Assembly: GCF_900100175.1 (NCBI RefSeq)
Contig: NZ_FNEM01000023.1
Location: forward strand, 1 to 51,158
Direction: 5' to 3'
Length of the DNA: 51,158 nucleotides
Origin: Ferrimonas sediminum
GTDB lineage: Bacteria; Pseudomonadota; Gammaproteobacteria; Enterobacterales; Shewanellaceae
Part shown: piece after piece, positions 17,030 to 26,355 of the stretch
Layout: the number at the start of each line of letters is the position of its first letter
Numbering within the stretch: position 1 is the stretch's first letter
Made by a program: the position numbers and the translations under genes
The notes under the pieces: generated by a model
Database searches by the model: none
Told to the model about the DNA's origin: nothing
The model's input: only the letters and a program-made list of their open reading frames with translations

Positions 17030-17596
17030 TTAATCCAAGGCAACCTTGGCCGCATCCCAGTACAGATCCTGACCAAAATGCTGTGCCAATGCCTGATTCA
17101 GCGCCCCAAAAGTGTCAAAACGGCGTTGCTTGCCCGACAGGCAGAACCACACGAATCGGTAACAGTTGTCCTTGAGCAGGTCGTAACGCCGATACTGGTA
17201 CAGTGAGTGGCCCGAACGCTCAATGGCGCCGAGATCCACCAACGGCCGGTGATGGCGGTCGACGCACACAAACAGTCGCTGGCCGGTGCGACCCTGTAGA
17301 AAGCGCCGCGCCGACACCACCCGCACCAGGCCGCTGCCGTGCAGCTCAACAATCTGATCGTCCCCCACCCAGATCCCGACATGCTCGATGGCGCCGTACA
17401 CATGACAGGCCACCAGCGATCCCGGCTGGGGCGCGACCCGCGCCTTGCCACTGGCCCATTCGCTGGGGCGAAGCACCATCTGCGGGCTGTCGCTGCGATC
17501 GTGATAACGCCGCTGCTGTTTCTTATCGCGACTGCGTTTGTAATCCGCCGCCACCAGCCCACCGGCCAGAGCGGCCAGTATCCAGGGTAATGCCAT
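17030..17596 (-). CDS. LRAT/NC-domain-like (NlpC/P60 superfamily) membrane-associated protein
   Basis: 188 residues from the ATG at 17596, which has GGGAGG four bases upstream; a GTG four codons earlier is also in frame. The start is a hydrophobic segment (MALPWILAALAGGLVA), a likely membrane anchor. The body contains GSLVACHVYGAIEHVGIWVG, with the His of the permuted papain fold, and a later DNCYRFVWFC motif with the nucleophile-like Cys, the two hallmarks of LRAT/NC domains. Family members act as acyltransferases or thiol hydrolases; the bacterial role is generally unknown. There is no operon partner. Confidence 0.7.
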   Translation of the reverse strand: MALPWILAALAGGLVAADYKRSRDKKQQRRYHDRSDSPQMVLRPSEWASGKARVAPQPGSLVACHVYGAIEHVGIWVGDDQIVELHGSGLVRVVSARRFLQGRTGQRLFVCVDRHHRPLVDLGAIERSGHSLYQYRRYDLLKDNCYRFVWFCLSGKQRRFDTFGALNQALAQHFGQDLYWDAAKVALD

Positions 17597-17943
17597 GGCG
17601 CCTCCCACATCGATTTGTCGTTAATCCTAGCAATACCTGCCACGGCTTCCGCAGCCACAAAGTGTATCCAGTTATAACAATAGCCTCCTAAATCAATAAT
17701 AAGCGACACTAAAGTCCATTTAAAGCCAGGTTCAGAATCTCTTTTTTAGCATATAGATAGCTTATAAATCTGACACTTAACCTGTTTCTTGTCCCAAAAC
17801 ATGGCAAAAGATTGCGGGCGGCGTACTCTGGCGCTAAAGCTGCGCCCCGTTTGGGTCGATATGAGCAGCAGGGCCGCTGCATAGCGGCCACAGACCAACC
17901 ACAGAACACCGGCGCACGTTCGCCAATACAGGGTAGTACCGAC
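17597..17943. other. Intergenic region upstream of the lipoprotein gene
   Basis: About 350 bases between divergent genes. An in-frame extension of the lipoprotein frame reaches back to 17812 but lacks a signal sequence. It probably holds two promoters; nothing else is seen. Confidence 0.4.
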
Positions 17944-19125
17944 ATGAAACCGCGCATCACACTTACCGCTCTCTTCGTCTCCAGCCTGATTCTTGGCGGT
18001 TGCCAAAGCACACCGAAAATCGTTGCCGAACAGCAAGCCGACGCCCAGGCCACCGAGTTCTTCATTCAGGCCCAGTCTGCCGTCGACGGCCTGTCGCAGA
18101 GACTGATTCAGGCTAAAACCGATAATATCGCCCTGTATGCCCCAGAGTTGCTGGACGACGCCCTGGATCAGCAAAAAGACGCTCAGACGGAGTTTGACGA
18201 CATTCGCTATACCCCCGCCGATGCCGATCAGGACACCGTCGACGACATTCTGGTTGCGGTACTGAAAGCCAACCAGGCGTTGGACAGCGGTTACCTGATC
18301 AAGCAGACTGCCGAGAAGGTACTGGCCGACGCCATGGCGATGCGCGAACGCCTGCAACAACTGGATGCCGCCAGCTACTTTGGCAAGCAGATGCGCCGGG
18401 CCGAACAGCAGTACCTGGATTTGTTGGAAGAGGTCGCCGATGGTGACATCGAAGACGCTCAGGAGGGCCAGGCCGAATTGATCAAGCTGCTCAACGCCAT
18501 CGAGGTCAAAACCGTAGAGCGCCTGACCCTGACCGGCATGAAAAAACAGCTGGCCAGCATGCAGAAAAACCGGGTTGCCCGCTCTGCGCCACTGAGTTTT
18601 CAGCGCGCCGTCGCCAGCATGGAACGGGCCAAATCGGTGATCGCCTCGGATCCGAGAAACGATAAAGCCATCGACGCTGCCGCCACTCAGGTGCAGTTTG
18701 ACCTGGACCACGCCCAGCACATAGCTCAGGCGGTGAAAAACCTCGACGCATTGGATGACGACGACTTCGAAAGCTACATCCTGGCGCAGGAAAACCGGCT
18801 CAACCAGGTGGTCCAAGCCCTGGGCAGCGATGACGTCCGCGACCGCCCCTTCAGCCAACAGACCCAGGCCATTGTCGAGGTTGCCACCAAGCTGACCCAC
18901 AGTGCGGCGCAACAGCAAGTTGAAATTGAGCGGCTGATGCTGGCACTGGCCAGCCAGAAAACCGATTCACCGGCACAGGAAGCCGTGGTTGAAACGGCGA
19001 ACAATGACCCCGTAGCCGAAGCCCAAGTAGACGCCGAAACCGAAATCGAAACCGACGCGGTCACCGTCGAGCCCGAGCCCATCGCCGAACCACAACCGGT
19101 CGCCAGTTCACCCGCCGCCCGCTAA
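17944..19125 (+). CDS. Predicted lipoprotein with long helical/coiled-coil body
   Basis: 393 residues from the ATG at 17944, chosen because it begins a lipoprotein signal (MKPRITLTALFVSSLILGGC, lipobox LGGC). The mature part is almost entirely charged, Ala/Gln-rich helix, recalling DUF4398-like and other periplasmic coiled-coil lipoproteins. The C-terminal 50 residues are an acidic, Pro/Glu/Val-rich tail (TEIETDAVTVEPEPI). No catalytic motif is visible. A structural or envelope-organising role is likely (inference). It ends four bases inside the convergent exonuclease gene. Confidence 0.75.
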   Translation: MKPRITLTALFVSSLILGGCQSTPKIVAEQQADAQATEFFIQAQSAVDGLSQRLIQAKTDNIALYAPELLDDALDQQKDAQTEFDDIRYTPADADQDTVDDILVAVLKANQALDSGYLIKQTAEKVLADAMAMRERLQQLDAASYFGKQMRRAEQQYLDLLEEVADGDIEDAQEGQAELIKLLNAIEVKTVERLTLTGMKKQLASMQKNRVARSAPLSFQRAVASMERAKSVIASDPRNDKAIDAAATQVQFDLDHAQHIAQAVKNLDALDDDDFESYILAQENRLNQVVQALGSDDVRDRPFSQQTQAIVEVATKLTHSAAQQQVEIERLMLALASQKTDSPAQEAVVETANNDPVAEAQVDAETEIETDAVTVEPEPIAEPQPVASSPAAR

Positions 19126-19781
19126 GGGACAATCAACTCCGCCAGCCCTGGGTTTTGGCCCAGGGCACTGGCCTGGGCCAGCAACAGTTCACCACAGGCC
19201 AGCGCATCCACCAGGGCGTTATGCCCCGGATACTCCGGCAAACCATAGCGCCGTCGGCAGGCCGCCAGTGTCAGGTCATCCCGCTGCAACGTCTGGCCCT
19301 GACGTTGAAGCCGCCGCTGTTCCAGAGCCAGGGTGTCGACGGCAAGCAGCGGTTCCCTTTGCCCCAGCTCCCGAGCCAGATCCCGCCGTAAAAACGCCAG
19401 GTCCAGCCCGGCGTTATGGCACACCAGTACCCTGCCCTGCAGCAGTGGCCACAAGGATGCCAATCCCTGGTGCAAACCGCTGGCCCGCTCCAGTTGATGA
19501 TCGACGATGCCATGAATGGTGGCCGATTGGCCCACGCTCTGACGGGTCCGCACCAGTTGATAGAACGCCTGCTGGCACCGCAACCGCCCCTGTTCGATGG
19601 GGATGGCGCCAATGCTGACGATCTCATCCTTAGCCGGATCCAGCCCCGTCAGCTCCAGATCCAGTGCCAGCAGTGGCAGTTGCCGGTAGCCCCTGCCCAG
19701 GCTCGAGGCCAGAGAGGATCGATGACCGCCGCGCCAGTTTCGCCAGCGCCATCGCAACAGCCGGGGGTGAAACAGGGTCAT
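19122..19781 (-). CDS. DEDDh-family 3'-5' exonuclease (DNA polymerase III epsilon-like)
   Basis: 219 residues. The exonuclease motifs are in order: LALDLELTGLDP (Exo I, with Asp and Glu), LVCHNAGLDLAFL (Exo II) and PGHNALVDALA (Exo IIIh, His and Asp). The first 35 residues are a basic, Trp/Arg-rich extension. Its ATG overlaps the stop of the upstream gene as ATGA, so it is translationally coupled to the DUF294 protein. In many gammaproteobacteria this pair lies beside the symporter found at 22020, and its biological link to the symporter is unclear. Confidence 0.87.
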   Translation of the reverse strand: MTLFHPRLLRWRWRNWRGGHRSSLASSLGRGYRQLPLLALDLELTGLDPAKDEIVSIGAIPIEQGRLRCQQAFYQLVRTRQSVGQSATIHGIVDHQLERASGLHQGLASLWPLLQGRVLVCHNAGLDLAFLRRDLARELGQREPLLAVDTLALEQRRLQRQGQTLQRDDLTLAACRRRYGLPEYPGHNALVDALACGELLLAQASALGQNPGLAELIVP

Positions 19782-21616
19782 AGCTGTTTGCCAAATTTGA
19801 GTTTGACCCCGTCCTGGGCCTGGCCCAACACCACGAAGGCATCTTTCAGCTGGTGACGCACCAACTGCGACAGGGACTTAGGCTCCAGATAATTGCTGAT
19901 CCGGTCGCCGGCCAACCACTGGCGGTGCTGATTGTCCAGCCGTTGGGCACGAATGAACTCCAGCGCATCCGCCAGGTTGAGCGCATCCTTTCGGGTCAGC
20001 AAACCCGCCTCCATGGCGGCCCTCAACCGCTTGGGCGTTTCCACTTCGTCGCTGCCACAGGCCAATGCGTACAGGCGGCCGATGTCGTTGATGATGGCCA
20101 GTCCGCGGTGTTTCAGATCCACCCCGGCCTTCTGCTCGCCATCTTTATCCAGCACCCACTGACGGAAGAACCCCAGCGGCGGGCGCCGGGATACACAGTT
20201 TTGCGCCAGATACGCCAGAAAAAACTCACTGTGCTGCGCCTGCTCCAACACCTGTCGTTGCAGCCGCCGGGCCAGTTCGATGTCGCCGGCCACACCGCGA
20301 ATGTCGAAAAAGATGGAACTGTGCATCACCGCCTTGGGTTCCGGCTCACTCATCCAGTGCCTGAACTGCTGCTGCCAGCCCTGAAGCGACCGGCACCACT
20401 TGGGGTTCATCGCCATGATCTCCCCTTTGCAAAGCACAAAGCCACAGCGATCCAGGCCGATACACACCGACTCCGCCAGAGCCAGGAAGTAGCGCCGTTG
20501 CGATTCATTTGGCTCCCCGGCCAGCAACAAGCCGTTGTCCTGGTCTGAGCCAATCACCTGATCCATACGAGCCTGGGAGCCAAACGCCAACCAACACCAG
20601 TCCATTGGCGCTTCACCCAGTGTCTGCTGCGCCAGGGCGATCAGCCGCTCGGTTAATCGGTCGGAGATGGCGGTCAACAGGCGACCGACCTGCTCTGCCG
20701 ACACCTCGGCGGCCACCAACGACTTCACCAGGTTCGGCACCCCATCCATCACCTGAACCAGTTGTTCCTGATCCTGACAGCGGTTGAGCTGCTTGATGAT
20801 CAGCGCCGGATCCGAGTCCAGTTGCCGCATCAGATCATTACTGGTGACCAGCCCCTTCAGCTGCCCCTGTTCGGTAATGGGCAGGTGATGAATGTTAAAC
20901 CGGGTCATCAGCAACTGGGCATCGAACCAGGTCTCCTGTGAGGTCAGGCAACGGGGCGACGCGGTCATCACCTGCTTAACCGCCACCTCTGGGTCAACCG
21001 CTTTGGCCAACACCCGGTTTCGCAGATCCCGGTCAGTGAGGATTCCCACCAACTGCCCTTCGGCGGTCACCGGCAGGCAGGAGATTCGGTGCTGACTCAT
21101 CAGCCGGGCGGCCTCTGCCACGCTGGTATCGCCACCACAACTGACCACCTTGGCACTCATCACCTTGGACAGACGCATGGCGTTGGTGTGACGGTGATTG
21201 TCGTAGCGCACGCCAAGTCGAATTCGCTGGCCATGTTGACGGTTAAAGAAGCGCTCAAACTCGCGGTGGCGGTGACGAAGATCGTCGAAGGTGGCCAGCG
21301 GGATCAGGTAGAGTAGCCCGTCTTCAATGATGTGAATCTCGGCATCGGTCTGCTCCCCGGTCAACAGCGCCCGAAAACCAAAACATTGATGGCTGTCCAG
21401 CCTGGCCAACAACTCGCCGTCGTTATCTCTCAGCTCAAATACGCCGCTGGCGATCACATACAAACAGGGGTTGTCGGAATCAAACTCGATGCGCTTGTCG
21501 CGCCGGCTGGCGTAGGCGATCTCGATGCGGCCGGCACACTGCTCCAGCGCGGCTCGGGGAAGCCCGTCGAAGGGCACTGTCTGTGATAAAAACTGGATGA
21601 CTGGAGCCAGATCCAT
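19778..21616 (-). CDS. Cyclic-nucleotide-binding/CBS/DUF294 nucleotidyltransferase-like protein
   Basis: 612 residues. Start set at the ATG at 21616, after AGGA, two codons inside the longest frame. Domains in order: a cNMP-binding domain (residues about 10-130), a CBS pair (about 150-275, with GILTDRDLRNRV and GLVTSNDLMRQL), a DUF294 nucleotidyltransferase-like domain containing AFGSQARMDQVIGSDQDNG, and a C-terminal DUF294-associated helical domain. The GS-x-x-R and D-x-D-like residues resemble GlnD-type transferases. It is likely a signalling protein sensing adenylate or cyclic nucleotides and may regulate the adjacent solute symporter (inference from frequent co-occurrence). Confidence 0.88.
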   Translation of the reverse strand: MDLAPVIQFLSQTVPFDGLPRAALEQCAGRIEIAYASRRDKRIEFDSDNPCLYVIASGVFELRDNDGELLARLDSHQCFGFRALLTGEQTDAEIHIIEDGLLYLIPLATFDDLRHRHREFERFFNRQHGQRIRLGVRYDNHRHTNAMRLSKVMSAKVVSCGGDTSVAEAARLMSQHRISCLPVTAEGQLVGILTDRDLRNRVLAKAVDPEVAVKQVMTASPRCLTSQETWFDAQLLMTRFNIHHLPITEQGQLKGLVTSNDLMRQLDSDPALIIKQLNRCQDQEQLVQVMDGVPNLVKSLVAAEVSAEQVGRLLTAISDRLTERLIALAQQTLGEAPMDWCWLAFGSQARMDQVIGSDQDNGLLLAGEPNESQRRYFLALAESVCIGLDRCGFVLCKGEIMAMNPKWCRSLQGWQQQFRHWMSEPEPKAVMHSSIFFDIRGVAGDIELARRLQRQVLEQAQHSEFFLAYLAQNCVSRRPPLGFFRQWVLDKDGEQKAGVDLKHRGLAIINDIGRLYALACGSDEVETPKRLRAAMEAGLLTRKDALNLADALEFIRAQRLDNQHRQWLAGDRISNYLEPKSLSQLVRHQLKDAFVVLGQAQDGVKLKFGKQL

Positions 21617-21707
21617 AACCACCGTCCTAATCCTTTAGTCTTAGATGGCTCGTGCCTGCCAGATGACTCTGATACCCTCAGATCAACCCTGGCAAGGAGC
21701 CCTAAGA

Positions 21708-21932
21708 ATGTTAACTATAATTGAGCCTATCCTAATCGTTTCCGGAATACTATTCGTCACTTACGCCCTGGCTATCTACAGCCGCAGGCAGCAGCATCTC
21801 AATGGATTCTGGCAGGTGTGGGTCGGAAAACTCAAAGACTTCAACCGACGTGAATTCGGTCTGTACCGCATCGGTATCGTGCTGCTGTTTGTGGGGGTGA
21901 TCCTCAGAATCGCCAACCTGACCTTCGGTTAA
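21708..21932 (+). CDS. Small membrane protein of unknown function
   Basis: 74 residues from the ATG at 21708, which has AAGGAG at proper spacing; the longer frame from 21645 lacks one. Two hydrophobic segments (residues about 2-22 and 52-72) flank a basic loop containing SRRQQ and FNRREFGLYR. It is divergent from the DUF294 operon and convergent with the symporter, with its own terminator. I do not recognise the family. Confidence 0.65.
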   Translation: MLTIIEPILIVSGILFVTYALAIYSRRQQHLNGFWQVWVGKLKDFNRREFGLYRIGIVLLFVGVILRIANLTFG

Positions 21933-21951
21933 CTCCCCACCCAACAGCAAT

Positions 21952-21977
21952 AAAGGGGCGGAAATCCGCCCCTTTTT
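21952..21977. terminator. Bidirectional rho-independent terminator
   Basis: AAAGGGGCGGA-A-TCCGCCCCTTTTT, with T or A runs on both sides, placed between the small membrane protein and the convergent symporter gene. Confidence 0.82.
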
Positions 21978-22019
21978 GATGCCTGGACCGCAGCCCGTTT
22001 CCGGGCTGCCGAGCCGGGT

Positions 22020-23726
22020 TTAGTGCGCCTGGGCGTCACCGGACCCTTTCGGGAAACGGATCTGCTCAACCAGCTCCTGCACCTCCGCCGGCACCGCGGC
22101 GGTCATGCGGCTCACTACGAAGGCCACCACGAAGTTCACCACCATACCCAGGGTACCTATCCCCTCAGGAGAGATGCCGAACCACCAGTTGGCAGGCACG
22201 TTACCGGCGGGGTTCACAAACTTAAAGTAGATGATGTAGGCGGCGGTAAAGGTGATGCCCGATACCATACCGGCGATGGCCCCCTCTTTATTCATCCGCT
22301 TGGAGAAGATCCCCATGATAATGGCCGGGAAGAAGGACGACGCTGCCAGGCCAAAGGCGAACGCCACCACCTGGGCCACAAAACCGGGCGGATTGATGCC
22401 GAGGTAGCCGGCGACCACCACCGCCACGGCGGCCGCTATTCGGGCATAGGCCAGCTCCTGCCTGTCGGTAATGTTGGGCATCAGCGACCGTTTCATCAGG
22501 TCATGGGAGACCGAGGTCGATATCACCAACAGCAATCCGGCTGAGGTGGACAATGCCGCGGCTACGCCACCTGCGGCCACCAGGGCAATCACCCAGTTTG
22601 GCAACTCGGCGATCTCCGGATTGGCCAATACCATGATGTCGCGGTCAATCTTCATCTCATTGCGTTCATCGCCGGAGTAGAACATGCGACCGTCACCGTT
22701 CTTATCTTCCCAGCTGATGAGACCGGTTTCACTCCAGTTTTCAATCCACTTCGGTGCCTGCTCGGCCACAATGCCGCGGCCATCTTCACCGTTGATGGTG
22801 TTGATCATGTTCACCCGGGCGAACGAGGCAACCGCTGGCGCGGTGGTGTACAGGAAGGCGATGAAAATCAGGGCCCAACCGGCAGACAAACGCGCATCAC
22901 TGACTTTAGGAACGGTAAAGAAGCGCACAATCACGTGCGGCAGGCCGGCGGTTCCCACCATCAGGGCGGCGGTAATGAAGAACACGTCGATGGTACTCTT
23001 GGTGCCGTCGGTGTATTGACTGAATCCGAGCTCCGTCGATAGCCCGTCGAGTTTATCCAATAGATACATCCCCGAGCCGTCATTGAGCGTCGAACCGAAG
23101 CCCAGCTGAGGAATGGGGTTGTTGGTCATCATGATGGAGATAAACACCGCCGGCACCAGGTAGGCGGTGATCAACACGCAGAACTGCGCCACCTGGGTGT
23201 AGGTGATGCCTTTCATGCCGCCCAGTACCGCGTAGAAGAACACGATGGCCATACCGATGATCACGCCGGTGGTGATGTCCACTTCCAGGAAGCGGGAGAA
23301 CACCACGCCCACGCCACGCATCTGCCCGGCCACATAGGTAAAGCAGACAAAAATGGCACAGACTACCGCCACAATACGGGCAACCTGGGAGTAGTAACGA
23401 TCGCCGATGAAATCCGGCACTGTAAACTTACCGAACTTTCTCAGATAGGGCGCCAGGCACAGCGCCAGCAGCACATAGCCACCGGTCCAGCCCATCAGGT
23501 ACACACCGCCGTCGTAGCCCATGAAAGAGATCAGGCCGGCCATGGAGATGAACGAGGCCGCCGACATCCAGTCTGCGGCGGTCGCCATGCCGTTGGCCAC
23601 CGGAGGCACGCCGCCGCCAGCCACGTAGAATTCATTGGTGGAGCCGGCCCGGGCCCAGATGGCAATGCCGATGTACAGCGCAAAGGTCAGGCCGACGATG
23701 ATAAATGTGAGTGTTTGCAGTTCCAT
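22020..23726 (-). CDS. Sodium:solute symporter, large subunit (VC_2705/ActP-like)
   Basis: 568 residues with about 13 hydrophobic segments. SSS-family signatures are visible: [50 protein letters not shown] and [21 protein letters not shown] soluble insert between residues about 300 and 370 ([24 protein letters not shown]) is characteristic of the subfamily paired with a DUF4212 small subunit. It is related to the acetate permease ActP and probably takes up acetate or another small monocarboxylate with Na+. It follows the small subunit by nine bases. Confidence 0.9.
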   Translation of the reverse strand: MELQTLTFIIVGLTFALYIGIAIWARAGSTNEFYVAGGGVPPVANGMATAADWMSAASFISMAGLISFMGYDGGVYLMGWTGGYVLLALCLAPYLRKFGKFTVPDFIGDRYYSQVARIVAVVCAIFVCFTYVAGQMRGVGVVFSRFLEVDITTGVIIGMAIVFFYAVLGGMKGITYTQVAQFCVLITAYLVPAVFISIMMTNNPIPQLGFGSTLNDGSGMYLLDKLDGLSTELGFSQYTDGTKSTIDVFFITAALMVGTAGLPHVIVRFFTVPKVSDARLSAGWALIFIAFLYTTAPAVASFARVNMINTINGEDGRGIVAEQAPKWIENWSETGLISWEDKNGDGRMFYSGDERNEMKIDRDIMVLANPEIAELPNWVIALVAAGGVAAALSTSAGLLLVISTSVSHDLMKRSLMPNITDRQELAYARIAAAVAVVVAGYLGINPPGFVAQVVAFAFGLAASSFFPAIIMGIFSKRMNKEGAIAGMVSGITFTAAYIIYFKFVNPAGNVPANWWFGISPEGIGTLGMVVNFVVAFVVSRMTAAVPAEVQELVEQIRFPKGSGDAQAH

Positions 23727-23735
23727 GACGCTCTC

Positions 23736-24002
23736 CTAGTCTTCCTGAACCTTGTACTTCTTATCCAGGGCATTCATTTTCGCCACGTACACGAAAATCA
23801 GCGCCACAAAGACATAGATGGAACCCTGTTGTGCAAACCAGAACCCGAGCTTAAAGCCAAACAACTTGATGCTGTTCAGAGGCTCTACCAGTAAGATGCC
23901 AAAGCCAAAGGACACCACAAACCAGATCACCAGCAGCGTTAGCAGCAGTTTCAGGTTTTCCTTCCAGTAGGCATTGGCCGATTCGTTGTTTTCGAACGCC
24001 AT
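23736..24002 (-). CDS. DUF4212 sodium:solute symporter small subunit
   Basis: 88 residues with two membrane segments (WFVVSFGFGILLVEPL and IYVFVALIFVYVAKM). The N-terminal NAYWKENLKLLLTLL and the C-terminal charged tail are typical of DUF4212 proteins, which partner the large VC_2705-type symporter. It is the first gene of the two-gene operon. Confidence 0.88.
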   Translation of the reverse strand: MAFENNESANAYWKENLKLLLTLLVIWFVVSFGFGILLVEPLNSIKLFGFKLGFWFAQQGSIYVFVALIFVYVAKMNALDKKYKVQED

Positions 24003-24353
24003 AATTGCTCCCCGTTATCTCTTCTTGTAATAGCGATGCAAGGCAGTAACTCTCTGGCCTGTGCAACTGTCCGCACGCGAACGTTTTGGAAACGTTGGCT
24101 AGCGAAATACCGCACGCTGACAACGCCAGGCCAGATGATTAATGTGATCTGCATCTCGACGGTTCTACACTAGCAAGGGGGAGGCGGTGCGCCTCTGAGA
24201 CCTTAGTCTAAGGGCGATAAATACATGAGTGAGGTCTATTACTTAATTCAATAAAACCAATAAGATATGCTTGTTTTCAAGGGGGTGTTGGCCGAGCCTA
24301 GACTTTGGTCGTATGGAGGGAAAATGCCAGGGATCTCTCCCTGGCGGCAGTAT
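24003..24353. other. Intergenic region upstream of the symporter operon
   Basis: About 350 bases without a gene. It contains a hairpin GAGGC-GGTGC-GCCTC (24181-24195) followed at 24201-24213 by the perfect palindrome CCTTAG-T-CTAAGG, either of which could bind a regulator of the symporter. No further structure is seen. Confidence 0.4.
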
Positions 24354-24953
24354 TTAGCCTTTAGAGATTAAATACTTAATTAATTCAACATAGTCACCCA
24401 GGGTCCGTCCGGGGTTGACCACCATGTACTTGCCGTTCACCAGTACCGACGGAACCCCGCGGATCTGCGACAGCGTAGTGCGGGAGTCGCCATCGGCGAT
24501 GGCCAGTTTCAGATCGGCACTGTCGGCGGCTTTGTCATACGCTTCAGGGGTGACCCCATAGCTGACAAAGAACTGCTTCAGTTGTGCTTCGGTGGTAAAC
24601 GGTTGGCCCAGGCGATGGATCTGGTTGAAGAAAGCCTGATGCATCTGCTCATTGGTGCCCAGAATCTCGGTCAGATAGTAGCCCTTGGCAGCCAGTTTCC
24701 AACTGTCGCGGCCAAAACCCACCGCGGTGCGCTTCAAGGTCACCTCGTCGCCCAGAACCGCCATGATTTGCTCCAGAGCCGGGTCGAACTGTTCACAGTG
24801 GCCACAGTTATAGGAGAAAAACTCCCGCACCACAGGGGCACTGGCCTCGGACAGGCCGTTAATCACTTTATAGTGAACCCCCTCCTTAAACTCCTGCGCC
24901 GATGCGGCAAAGGCACTGAACATCATCACTATGGCTATCAATCTTGCGAGCAC
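24354..24953 (-). CDS. DsbA-family thiol:disulfide interchange protein
   Basis: 199 residues from a GTG at 24953 after AGAGGAAA; the longer frame adds 14 residues that spoil the signal peptide. The signal runs to AFAASAQ. The thioredoxin fold has the active site FSYNCGHCEQFDP, and the cis-Pro loop is RGVPSVLVNGKYMV. It oxidises cysteines in exported proteins in the periplasm. The redox motif is CGHC, where classical DsbA has CPHC, so its redox potential may differ. It is monocistronic. Confidence 0.85.
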   Translation of the reverse strand: MLARLIAIVMMFSAFAASAQEFKEGVHYKVINGLSEASAPVVREFFSYNCGHCEQFDPALEQIMAVLGDEVTLKRTAVGFGRDSWKLAAKGYYLTEILGTNEQMHQAFFNQIHRLGQPFTTEAQLKQFFVSYGVTPEAYDKAADSADLKLAIADGDSRTTLSQIRGVPSVLVNGKYMVVNPGRTLGDYVELIKYLISKG

Positions 24954-25187
24954 TGGTATTTCCTCTCTGTTGTCGTAACGGCAAACGCTTGCCATGCCGG
25001 CTTGCCGCTTGGTAATCGGTTATGGTGTCCCGTTGCATCAATGTTAACCCACCCGCAGCTTTTGGCCAAAATTCGATTCCAGGACCGCTAGTTAAGCTCT
25101 GGCACACCTCTTGCTAATAATCCCTGAACCTGGTGCTGCGGCAATGGCCGTCACCGCTTCACCCCTTTGACCCACGGGAACCGGTCT

Positions 25188-25577
25188 ATGCAAATCAATA
25201 ACAATCAGTTGATGCCGGCATCGCCACTAAAAACCACGGCGACCGCCATTGGTCAGGAGGCCAGAAACGCCACCTCCACAGCCAATGTCCACAAACAGGA
25301 GTTCGATGGCGAGCTCAACAAACTGGTGGAGCTTAATCAGCAAAAATCTGCCGCGTTCATCAAAAGCGCCCAGCAGGCGATGAATATGCAGGGCAGCGGT
25401 TCACTCAGCAGCCTGATTGGCGGCGGCGGCGCCGATCTGGAAGCGTTGGCAGACAAGATGAACGATGTCCGAAGTGGTCTGGCAGATCGGCAGCAGTCGA
25501 TGATCGCCAATCCGGGCTCCGGCAGCAACTCCCAGTTGCTGTCGATGCTAGGCCAGGCTCGCTCGGCCCTGTTGTAA
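25188..25577 (+). CDS. Hypothetical small soluble protein
   Basis: 129 residues from the ATG at 25188, which follows GGGAACC. It has no signal peptide or membrane segment. It is Gln, Ser, Ala and Asn rich, with a Gly-rich turn (SLIGGGGAD) and predicted helices on both sides. I recognise no family. A GC hairpin follows. Confidence 0.55.
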   Translation: MQINNNQLMPASPLKTTATAIGQEARNATSTANVHKQEFDGELNKLVELNQQKSAAFIKSAQQAMNMQGSGSLSSLIGGGGADLEALADKMNDVRSGLADRQQSMIANPGSGSNSQLLSMLGQARSALL

Positions 25578-25589
25578 TCGGGACGCGAA

Positions 25590-25608
25590 GGGGCGGCACT
25601 GCCGCCCC
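25590..25608. terminator. GC hairpin between convergent genes
   Basis: GGGGCGGC-ACT-GCCGCCCC lies between two convergent stops. There is no T run, so it is a weak or bidirectional terminator. Confidence 0.5.
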
Positions 25609-25614
25609 GCTCCG

Positions 25615-26274
25615 CTAGTCTTCCAGCGCTACTTTCAGGGTGATGGTGGTGGAGATTGCCTGGCCGCCGGGTTGGTAACTGCTGTCTGCCGCCCCACGCT
25701 CCATGACCATCATCGGCCGCGGCATGGCGCCGCGCTGTTCACTCATGGACAGTACCTCACCCAGGCTATTGCCGCTGGCCTTAGCCATCAAACCGGCTTT
25801 GGCCCAAGCATCTTCATAGGCCTTCACCAGCAACTGTTGTTGTTGCTCCTTGGCGTTGCTGGCCCAATAAGCGGGGTTATCCAACTCCGTCACCCCGTGC
25901 TGCAACAGCAGTGCGATCCACTGCCCGGACTCACCGGCATCCAGATCCAAACCGATGCTGCGTGAAGCTCGATAGCCCACCAGGGTGCGGTTGCGATCCT
26001 CGTACTGGTATTCCGGCATCACCCGCAACGAACCGGCATCTACCTGCTCCTTGCTGATGTTCTCATTGCGAAACAGGGTCAGCAACGCGGCCACTTTCTC
26101 ATCCACCAACCGCTTGGCCTCGACCGGATCGCCGGCCACCTCCTCCACTCTCGATTGCAGATGCACCTTGTCCACCTGAACCGATGCCTGGGCGCTGCCC
26201 GACACCTCGACCCAGCGTTCTGTGGCCAACGCGGTCATCGGCACAACCATCAGCAGCCAAAACCATGGTTTCAT
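25615..26274 (-). CDS. SIMPL-domain (DUF541) periplasmic protein
   Basis: 219 residues with a signal peptide (MKPWFWLLMVVPMTALAT). The SIMPL signature is clear: VEVSGSAQASVQVDKVHLQS at the start, then RVMPEYQYEDRNRTLVGYRA and a late ISTTITLKVALE strand. These periplasmic or outer-membrane proteins form ring-like oligomers and have been tied to oxidative stress defence; the exact role is unknown. It is divergent from the HTH regulator. Confidence 0.82.
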   Translation of the reverse strand: MKPWFWLLMVVPMTALATERWVEVSGSAQASVQVDKVHLQSRVEEVAGDPVEAKRLVDEKVAALLTLFRNENISKEQVDAGSLRVMPEYQYEDRNRTLVGYRASRSIGLDLDAGESGQWIALLLQHGVTELDNPAYWASNAKEQQQQLLVKAYEDAWAKAGLMAKASGNSLGEVLSMSEQRGAMPRPMMVMERGAADSSYQPGGQAISTTITLKVALED

Positions 26275-26355
26275 TGTGCTCTCCTTTTATAAAGCAATCA
26301 TTTAACTATTTAACGGCAGCGGGTACCATAAGACATCAGCATCAGGGAGTCCGCC

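Noticed and set aside
17746-18918. 390-codon minus-strand frame opposite the lipoprotein
   Set aside because: Low-complexity Gly/Leu/Val-rich shadow of a plus-strand gene that has a lipobox and signal peptide.
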